Origin: Pseudomonadota bacterium
GTDB lineage: Bacteria; Myxococcota_A; Polyangia; GCA-2747355
Length of the DNA: 38,124 nt
Direction of reading: 5' to 3'
Assembly: GCA_002747355.1 (NCBI GenBank)
Contig: PDPC01000043.1
Location: forward strand, 1 to 38,124
The position numbers were made by a program, and so were the translations under genes. Numbering within the stretch: position 1 is the first letter of the stretch; each line of letters starts with the position of its first letter. Shown here piece after piece: positions 33,501 to 38,124 of this stretch. A model generated the notes under the pieces. That model did no database searches, was not told the DNA's origin, and saw only the letters and a list, made by a program, of their open reading frames with translations.

Positions 33501-33686
33501 GCGACGACCATCGCAGGTCTCTTGCCCCTATGGCTCGGTGGCGGCCCGATGTTCGAGCCGATGGCGATCGCGCTGATCTTTGGGCTGAGCTTCGCGACGG
33601 TGCTAACCCTCGGCGTGGTGCCCACGCTCTACGCGCTCTTTTTTCGCGTCAGCTTCAGGGGCTTCGTCTACACGCCGCCGCCTTGA
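30543..33686 (+). CDS. RND efflux pump permease (AcrB-type)
   Basis: A 1047-residue inner-membrane transporter with the two-fold RND layout: TM1 (VTAVILIVVLFAGW), a large periplasmic loop with the PGASPERVEKLVTDRLEKAI porter motif, TM2-6, TM7, a second large loop, and TM8-12. The TM4 motif is GMLVDNGVVMAES, with one Asp where AcrB has Asp-Asp. TM10 has FGIVINNAIVLIE, without the AcrB lysine; both fit a non-AcrB branch that keeps a single relay Asp. Substrates cannot be told. The longer frame from 30438 overlaps the adaptor gene and is rejected in favour of the ATG at 30543 (GGAG at 30532-30535). Its stop codon TGA lies in repeat copy A5. Confidence 0.93.
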   Translation: MNLTRSAIDNNRVTAVILIVVLFAGWQAFNSLPRAEDPGFIIRTAQVMTSFPGASPERVEKLVTDRLEKAIQEIPELDFVSSSSKTGLSVINVNIRESEKVMRPIWDSLRRKIEREAPKLPAGCGQPVINDEFGDVFGIVLALTGDGYSYAQLKAIADQMRDELLRLPDTAKVTIYGAQDERVFIEYKNSRLAEVGLSPAQLKQILQAQNIVNPGGSVRIGEQRIAIEPSGNFESVEQIGKTVVQLPQGGQLLYLKDLVTIRRGYIDPPRQKVHSSTGTRLLHQKKLRFPVKAPATAALVLAVSMRDGGKLTELGAQVERLLQHFNEIYPIGVQVEKAIFQPQDVQEVVSGFTSSLFQAIAIVMVAMLLFLGLRTGLIVAALIPTAVMSTLMVMRLLGVGLDQISLAALIIALGMLVDNGVVMAESTLVYMSAGDSAREASIRSAKELRIPLLTSSLTTSAAFLPIFLAKSAVGEYTAALFIVVTIALLSSWVLSLTMTPMLCALLLKPSKRTEPPNRSSRFYRGYRRFLLLFVRRPLITVALIVAVFVGGMQLFGLVPQVFFPGSDRPTSEVQIQLLTGADITTTRQTLERIERYIHDELKVKKAGDHGVTKWVSFIGQGAPRYYLSYGPEPPNAGYAIMLMTHDDYPHMKATLAKLRSWCYEQLPGVKATIGPRSLGPPVKYPVQVRLSGHDTAQLFSIVDKVKAKLRSFPEATNIVDDWGLWSKKLVVKIDQARARRAGVSSQDVALSLQTLFSGLQVTQYRENDKVIPVTMRSVAADRQDLGKLETHQVYAQSSGKSVLLSQIATLELTWEPSKVLRRDRLKTVTVNANLRAGGNAAAINAAIEPWLKEQHRRWGPGVTYALGGEVEKTAKANQSIADQMPIALFLIVLLLVAQFNSLRRTMIIIAVLPLGLVGVAVGLLLAKSYFGFMTLLGVVSLFGIVINNAIVLIERIELEIDENGLEPALAVIQAAQQRLRPILLTTATTIAGLLPLWLGGGPMFEPMAIALIFGLSFATVLTLGVVPTLYALFFRVSFRGFVYTPPP

Positions 33687-33850
33687 GAGCACCCCGACCA
33701 ATCCCTCTCGTCGCCGGGCACAGCACCGCCGGCCGCTTTCGATACCTCAGAAAGCTCGCCGTAACGCCTGTATGGTTCGTCTCTTCGGCTACGAGAGCGG
33801 CGCGGCAGCTCTGCACCCGGCTCGGTCCCGAATCTGTGGAAAAGCTCTTC
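33683..33850 (+). repeat. Dispersed repeat family A, copy A5
   Basis: Full-length copy. It has TTGAGAGCACCCC, CTCGTCGCCGGGC, GTATGGTTCGTCTCTTCGGC, TACGAGAGCGGC, GCGGCAGCTCTGCACCCGGC, TCGGTCCCGA, and ends GTGGAAAAGCTCTTCG. It aligns along its length with A3. The TGA at 33684-33686 ends the RND pump gene. The repeat lies in the convergent gap before the large lipoprotein; the rest of that gap (33851-33905) shows nothing else. Confidence 0.85.
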
Positions 33851-33905
33851 GATCAACAGGCTGCTGGGGTCTTCAGCGGCGAGCGGACGGCGGACGAAGC
33901 GACGC

Positions 33906-36098
33906 TCAGTTGGCGACGTAGAGCAGACCGTAGGTGGCCAGCTCGCTGCTACCCTCTGGCGTCAGGTCAAAGCCAAAGAAGTGCTCCTCGTCAGCTCCTC
34001 CAGGACCCATCAAGAAGTAGTGGTAGTAGTCTTGGCCGGCGTGGGAGAAGAAGACCGCGCGGCGACTGGCGAGGTCGTAGACGCCGAGGTTTCCGCCCTT
34101 GCCCAGACCACTGACACCGCTGGTGCCGGAGCCGCGGATCCAGAGCGACTTCGGAGTGATCGCGAAGGTCGGGCCGGTGGGGATCGACGCGCTCTGGAAG
34201 GTCGCGCCCGCGGTGCTGGGAGCCCAGGTCATCTGATAGACCACGGCGTGGCCGTGGTTGATGTCGATCCCAGGATCGTCGGCCGGCGCCTTGTAGTCGC
34301 CGAGACTGAGCGGGCCCTGGTGGTCGTCGATGTTTCCCTTCGCGTAGGCCGAGTCCACCGCCGGCAGGTCCGCGCTCGTCAGGCTGATCGGCAGCGCCAT
34401 CATCCGGTTGAAGGTCTGGCGATGGTCGGGATCGCCAGCGGTCGGGACCTTGATGTCGAAGTGGATCACAGCCTTATAAGCTGGCAGCGCCCAAAGGGTC
34501 TTGCCGTCCGGGGCGAGCTGGAAGCTGGCGAAGTTTTGGCCGAAGACCGTGGCGTCAAAGCCTTGCTTCCCAGCGCGGACGCTGTCGAAGTCGACCTGCT
34601 CGGCGTCGGCGTTGAGATCGAGCACCTTGACCTCCAAGCAGCCACCGACGAAGAGCAGGTCATGGCCCTTCAGCGTGCCGCTGCCGTCAAAGGTCGCGAT
34701 ACCGAGGCCAGCCCGGTGGATTTTGCCAGAGGTGAGACACTTGATCGTTCCCTGAGCGTTGTCGAAGCTGGCGGTGGGCTCCATCAGCGCGCTGGCGTCG
34801 TAGGCATTGGTCTTGGGCTTGAAGTTCGGCGCCCCCTTGGTTCCGACGGTGATGCGGAAGACACAGATCTTGCCCTTGCACTTCTGGGGGCCACCCGAAG
34901 CGTTCTTCGGGGTCAGCTGGCTCGCGTAGAGCTCTTCACCATGGACCACGAGGTCGCCGAACCCGCTAGAGAGGATCGCCTCGTCCTTCTTATCGAGGTA
35001 CGTCGCCGTGACCGCCTGAGTGGTCAAGGTCGTAACGTCGGCGTACCACATCCCCTCGTCCGTAGGACCGATCGGGTTGGCGTCGGCGTTGATGACGTAG
35101 AGGTAATCCTTGCCGCCCTTGCTCAGCAGAGCACCCTTGCAGGGAGAAGCATTGCTAGCCTGGGGGAAGGTGACCGCGTTCTTGCTCAGCTGCTTACGTG
35201 TCTTGACGTTGAAGGCGTAGGCGTAGCCGCTCTGGTAGAGCACGTAGACCACATCCCCCTTGCCCTTGACCATCCCGCAGACGCCGGTCAGCGGCGTATC
35301 GGCGCTGTCGACCAGCTGATGGGTATAGACCCCCGTTCCAGCGCTGAGCTCAGCGACGTTGTACGTCGAGAGGTCGACATAGCGCAGCCCCTTGTCGACG
35401 GCGACGACCATGTTGCCAGGCTCTTTCGGGACGTCGGGCGAGATATCGCGCTCATGAAGGTGCGAGAGGGTCACGGTGCCGAGCTCGCTGGTCTTCCCGT
35501 CCTCGAGGGTGACGTCTGCGGCCTCCGCCGGCGGGTTCTCGCCCTTCTCGGGGGTCGTCGAAGAGAGCATCATGTCGCCCTCGCTGACCACGCCGCCCCA
35601 GGCCTTCTCCTTGGTCGAGAATGTGCTATTCCAAGCGTAGCCCTTGGCTCGAGAGGTCGTCCCGTCGGCGAAGATCATCAGCTTGAAGCTGCCCGCCGGA
35701 AGCCCCTTGACGACGATCTCCGGGCCGAAGCTGCTCTGGATCGGCTCGGTCGTCCGAGCCTCGGCGTCGATCTCCTTGACGATCACCGGCGACTCACAGC
35801 TCGTGTCATCCACCTTGCAGAGCATCACGACCACCGCCGAGTCTCCCTCGTAGTAGGGCAACGATGGCTTCCAGAGCGGGTCTAGCTGGGTCCCGTTGTT
35901 CTTACCCCAGGTCGGCTTGAAGGAGAGGCTGGCGTTGCCTGTCAGCTTGCCATCTGATTTGGTGCTCGCGTCACCTTGGTCGCCTTGATCGGCCTTTTGG
36001 CCGCCGTCGCCGGGCTTGTCTTCTGAGCTATCAGAACAGCCCCAAGCGAGGCCGCCACACAACAAAGCGATTAGTCCTAAGAGTTTGAACTTTCTCAT
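33906..36098 (-). CDS. Large lipoprotein of unknown function, probably beta-propeller-like
   Basis: A 730-residue protein starting MRKFKLLGLIALLCGGLAWGC: signal and lipobox with Cys21, followed by a ~35-residue Asp/Gly/Lys/Ser linker typical of outer-membrane lipoproteins in this kind of organism. AGGAAGG precedes the ATG. Residues ~60-230 look like a beta-sandwich domain. From ~230 onward there are repeated blade-like units (MVVAVDKGLRYVDLSTYN, VVYVLYQSGYAYAFNVKTRK, LLFVGGCLEVKVLDLNADAEQ, LAPDGKTLWALPAYKAVIHFD) suggesting a beta-propeller. Cysteines at several sites could form disulfides. No catalytic motif is evident. Single gene, convergent with the efflux operon. Confidence 0.7.
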   Translation of the reverse strand: MRKFKLLGLIALLCGGLAWGCSDSSEDKPGDGGQKADQGDQGDASTKSDGKLTGNASLSFKPTWGKNNGTQLDPLWKPSLPYYEGDSAVVVMLCKVDDTSCESPVIVKEIDAEARTTEPIQSSFGPEIVVKGLPAGSFKLMIFADGTTSRAKGYAWNSTFSTKEKAWGGVVSEGDMMLSSTTPEKGENPPAEAADVTLEDGKTSELGTVTLSHLHERDISPDVPKEPGNMVVAVDKGLRYVDLSTYNVAELSAGTGVYTHQLVDSADTPLTGVCGMVKGKGDVVYVLYQSGYAYAFNVKTRKQLSKNAVTFPQASNASPCKGALLSKGGKDYLYVINADANPIGPTDEGMWYADVTTLTTQAVTATYLDKKDEAILSSGFGDLVVHGEELYASQLTPKNASGGPQKCKGKICVFRITVGTKGAPNFKPKTNAYDASALMEPTASFDNAQGTIKCLTSGKIHRAGLGIATFDGSGTLKGHDLLFVGGCLEVKVLDLNADAEQVDFDSVRAGKQGFDATVFGQNFASFQLAPDGKTLWALPAYKAVIHFDIKVPTAGDPDHRQTFNRMMALPISLTSADLPAVDSAYAKGNIDDHQGPLSLGDYKAPADDPGIDINHGHAVVYQMTWAPSTAGATFQSASIPTGPTFAITPKSLWIRGSGTSGVSGLGKGGNLGVYDLASRRAVFFSHAGQDYYHYFLMGPGGADEEHFFGFDLTPEGSSELATYGLLYVAN

Positions 36099-36172
36099 TT
36101 TTCCTTCCTCGTTCGCTGATGAGTCTCGACTCGACGATGATCGCTGCCGACGCGATGCTGTTACGCGATGGG

Positions 36173-36178
36173 ATTATA
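36173..36178 (-). promoter_or_regulatory. Perfect -10 box upstream of the large lipoprotein gene
   Basis: TATAAT on the minus strand, about 75 bp upstream of the ATG. No good -35 lies at 16-18 bp, so an activator or a non-standard -35 would be needed. The leader contains the short inverted repeat CGAGTCGAGACTCG-like sequence at ~36121-36133. Confidence 0.4.
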
Positions 36179-36241
36179 CGTCGGAGCGACGCCTTCCTTG
36201 ATAGCCAAAGAGAGTCATTGACGAGCGCAGAGAGGATAGGG

Positions 36242-36331
36242 CGAACGGGATCGTTCTGGAAGAAGAACTCGCAGCGCTCAGCCCGCCGAACGGGATCGTT
36301 CTGGAAGAAGAACTCGCAGCGCTCAGCTCGC
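36242..36331. repeat. 45-bp tandem duplication
   Basis: Units 36242-36286 and 36287-36331 differ at one base (CCCGC versus CTCGC near the end). The unit begins CGAACGGGATCGTTCTGG. 45 bp is in frame, so one frame reads an exact 15-residue repeat, but nothing else supports coding. Confidence 0.95.
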
Positions 36332-36361
36332 CGCTCTTGGGCTTCGAAGGGGCGAGGCGCT

Positions 36362-36462
36362 CTAGAGCGCTGATCAGCTTACCAGACCGAGCTGCGCGAA
36401 GGATGCGGAATCACGGCGTAGGAGCGAGGAGGGCGCCTGCTGGTAGCAAGCAACCGACGAGC
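36362..36462 (-). repeat. Family B repeat, copy B2 (inverted copy of 25710-25810)
   Basis: The reverse complement matches 25710-25810 over 101 bp with about six substitutions and no gap. Its left end, CTAGAGCGCTGATC, carries the inverted-repeat end sequence; the other element end is missing, so this is a partial copy. Confidence 0.9.
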
Positions 36463-36528
36463 CCATCAGTATCGGTCTTGCTGATGATCGGCGCGGTCTG
36501 GGTCTCACCGCACAGCATTTGCGGCGCG

Positions 36529-36557
36529 TTGACACTCCGTGGGGCGTGTACCAGACT
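36529..36557 (+). promoter_or_regulatory. Candidate promoter for alanine racemase
   Basis: A perfect TTGACA (36529-36534), 17-bp spacer, then CAGACT (36552-36557). Initiation near 36564 fits the GTG start at 36576 and argues against the TTG at 36519. Confidence 0.45.
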
Positions 36558-36575
36558 CGCGACGAGTCTTTCGCC

Positions 36576-37865
36576 GTGACGCTAACGACACCCAACCCCT
36601 CGTCGCCCCACGCGATCCGTCCGACAGTGGCCCGGATCGAGCTTTCGGCCTTGACCGAGAACTATCGCGCCCTACGGCAGGCGCTCTCGCGCCCACATCG
36701 CGACGGCGCCGCGCGGCAGGAGGTGGCGATCATCGCGGTGGTCAAGGCCGACGCCTATGGGCACGGGGCCGTGCCCGTCGCGCGAGCGCTCGAGGGGCTC
36801 GGGATCTGGGGGTTCGGCGTCGCCACCGTCGAGGAGGGCGCCGAGCTGCGTGGCGCCGGAGTGCGGGCGCCGATTTTGATCATGGGGGCGGCCTTCGGCA
36901 ACGATCACGCTGAGGTGCTGGCCCACGATCTCACGCCGGTGGTCGGCGATCCGGGCGACGTCGATCGCTTCGCCACCGCCGCCAAGGCCGCCGATCGGCT
37001 CCGCTTCTCGATCCACGTCAAGGTCGACACGGGGATGAACCGCCTCGGCGTCGTCGAGGCGCGCTTCGATGAGTTCATCCGCCGCTGCGCGCGCCACCCC
37101 TTCATCCGCGTCGATGGCCTCGAGACGCATTTCTCCTGCGCCGAAGACCCGGATCCAGCCCCGACCGAGGCGCAGCTTCAGGCCTTTATCCGTTGCCTGG
37201 ATCACGCCCGCGCCGTGGGCGCCGATCCGCAGCTGATCCACGCCTGCAACACGGCGGCGGCGCTGCGCTTTTCGCAAGCCCATTTCGACGCCGTGCGCCT
37301 CGGCATCGGGCTCTACGGGGCGCTGCCCAGCGCCCACGTCCCCGACCCCGGCCTGACGCCAGCGCTGAGCCTGCGCACGCGGATCAACGCGCTGCGGGAG
37401 GTGCCCGCCGGTACACCGGTCTCTTACGGCGCGACCTATCACACGCGGCGAGCTTCGATCATCGCTACGCTGCCCGTCGGCTACGCTGACGGCTACGCCC
37501 GACGCCTGGGGGCGACCGACGCCGACGCCGACGCTGGCCGGCCGCGGGCCCAGGTGCTCATCCGAGGCCGGCGCGCGCCGGTGGTTGGGCGGGTCTGTAT
37601 GGACCTCTGCATGGTCGACGTCACCGACACCCCCGACGTCGCCGTGGGCGATGAGGTCGCCCTGCTCGGCGGAGCTTCGCGGGGGGCAGGCCAGGGCCCG
37701 CGTGAGGGTCAGAGCGAGGCGCCTGTCCGCGCCGAGGAGCTCGCCGTCTGGGGCGAGACGATCGCCTACGAGGTGCTGACGAGCATCTCCAAGCGTGTGC
37801 CGCGCGTCTATCCCGGCGTGCAAGCCTCCGAGCTCGCCATCGTCGCGGCCGGAGGTGCGCAATGA
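36576..37865 (+). CDS. alr: Alanine racemase
   Basis: A 429-residue cytosolic PLP enzyme interconverting L- and D-alanine for peptidoglycan. N-terminal TIM barrel: PTVARIELSALTENYRALR start, AVVKADAYGHG with the PLP lysine (Lys57), HVKVDTGMNRLGV and GIGLYGALP. C-terminal beta domain: VSYGATYHTR (region of the second catalytic base), PVGYADGYARRL, VGRVCMDLCMVDVTD and ETIAYEVLTSISKRVPRVY. A Gly/Glu-rich insertion of about 25 residues (LGGASRGAGQ...PVRAEE) occurs in the C-terminal domain. The GTG at 36576 is chosen from the promoter position; the ribosome site is weak. Its stop overlaps the next gene's start (ATGA). Confidence 0.93.
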   Translation: MTLTTPNPSSPHAIRPTVARIELSALTENYRALRQALSRPHRDGAARQEVAIIAVVKADAYGHGAVPVARALEGLGIWGFGVATVEEGAELRGAGVRAPILIMGAAFGNDHAEVLAHDLTPVVGDPGDVDRFATAAKAADRLRFSIHVKVDTGMNRLGVVEARFDEFIRRCARHPFIRVDGLETHFSCAEDPDPAPTEAQLQAFIRCLDHARAVGADPQLIHACNTAAALRFSQAHFDAVRLGIGLYGALPSAHVPDPGLTPALSLRTRINALREVPAGTPVSYGATYHTRRASIIATLPVGYADGYARRLGATDADADAGRPRAQVLIRGRRAPVVGRVCMDLCMVDVTDTPDVAVGDEVALLGGASRGAGQGPREGQSEAPVRAEELAVWGETIAYEVLTSISKRVPRVYPGVQASELAIVAAGGAQ

Positions 37866-38124
37866 TGAGCGCCGCCCAGCGAGCCCTCGAGCGCGCCTCC
37901 ACCGCGATCGATCGGATCTGGAAGACGCCGCTGCGCTTCGTGCAGGTGCTCGGCGAGATGATGACGATGCTCTTCCGCGCTGTTCTCTGGGGGGTGCGGC
38001 CGCCCTATCGGGTCGGGCTGGTGATCCAGCAGATGGAGTTCATCGGGGTCGGCTCGCTGTCGATCATCATGCTCGTCTCGCTCTTCACCGGCGGCGTCTT
38101 CGGCCTACAGAGCGTCGAGGCCTT
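37862..38124 (+). CDS. MlaE-type ABC transporter permease, cut by the right window edge
   Basis: 87 codons are visible from the ATG at 37862 (a second ATG follows at once). After a basic N-terminal helix, the sequence VLGEMMTMLFRAVLWGVRPP, then IQQMEFIGVGSLSIIMLVSLFTGGVFGLQ, matches the start of the MlaE/YrbE permease family, which moves phospholipids between the membranes with MlaF-type ATPases and MCE-domain proteins. Coupling to alr by ATGA overlap is noteworthy; the ATPase and MCE genes would be expected just beyond the window. Confidence 0.88.
   Translation, partial: MMSAAQRALERASTAIDRIWKTPLRFVQVLGEMMTMLFRAVLWGVRPPYRVGLVIQQMEFIGVGSLSIIMLVSLFTGGVFGLQSVEA

Larger units (their letters stand above)
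36099..36575. other. Repeat-bearing divergent intergenic region
   Basis: 477 bp between the large lipoprotein and alanine racemase. It holds the lipoprotein's TATAAT box, a 45-bp tandem duplication, family B copy B2 and the racemase promoter. Open frames here (e.g. from ATG 36119) have no ribosome site. Confidence 0.6.

Noticed and set aside
33683-33850. tRNA-like or tmRNA-like gene in repeat A5 (GGTCCCGAATC resembles a T-loop)
   Set aside because: No acceptor stem, anticodon arm or CCA-compatible fold could be paired around it, and the other copies do not keep that string.

Overview
The window is about 38 kb of high-GC, densely coding DNA (genes on both strands, many GTG starts, ATGA overlaps, clear AGGAG-type ribosome sites). 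Several features suggest a Gram-negative bacterium of the Myxococcota / former Deltaproteobacteria type: lipoproteins with Asp/Gly-rich linkers, a degenerate HD-GYP protein, a cell-envelope-heavy gene content and dispersed intergenic repeats. This placement is inference; no rRNA or other marker gene is present.

Layout. 1-4.5 kb: an HD-GYP-like protein cut by the left edge, a KefB-type CPA2 cation/proton antiporter, and a small lipoprotein. 4.5-6.8 kb (minus): an S9 serine peptidase with a Lys/Gln/Pro repeat tail. 6.9-24.6 kb is a large exopolysaccharide (EPS) region. It holds a GT4 glycosyltransferase (minus), an O-antigen-polymerase-like protein, a membrane-anchored DUF4091 glycosidase-like protein, a second GT4, a Wzz/GumC-type co-polymerase and two tandem CpsD-type ATPases of which the second has lost its P-loop (all plus). 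These are followed by a membrane GT2 (minus), a pair of exosortase-A-associated-type alpha/beta hydrolases (plus), a NodB polysaccharide deacetylase with an ATP-grasp/low-molecular-weight tyrosine phosphatase fusion (minus), an outer-membrane beta-barrel protein and a short Wza lipoprotein (plus). 24.8-26.6 kb holds an SGNH-like lipoprotein and a small basic secreted protein around a repeat-rich gap. 26.9-33.7 kb is a complete tripartite RND efflux operon whose TolC-type component carries an extra N-terminal substrate-binding-protein-like domain. 33.9-36.1 kb (minus) is a large lipoprotein. 36.6 kb to the end is alanine racemase followed by the start of an MlaE-type ABC permease.

How they fit: the EPS genes can supply sugar transfer (two GT4, one GT2), polymerisation (Wzy-like), chain-length control (Wzz plus ATPases), export (Wza plus beta-barrel) and modification or trimming (deacetylase, DUF4091, SGNH protein). 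The PTP domain could oppose tyrosine phosphorylation, but no intact BY-kinase tyrosine tail is visible. No priming glycosyltransferase, Wzx flippase or exosortase is in the window.

The least explained material is non-coding. One family of ~100-170 bp imperfect repeats occurs five times, four directly at the 3' end of a gene and three overlapping that gene's TGA stop codon. A second ~100 bp element occurs twice in opposite orientation; one copy lies in a segment bounded by 22-bp near-perfect inverted repeats.
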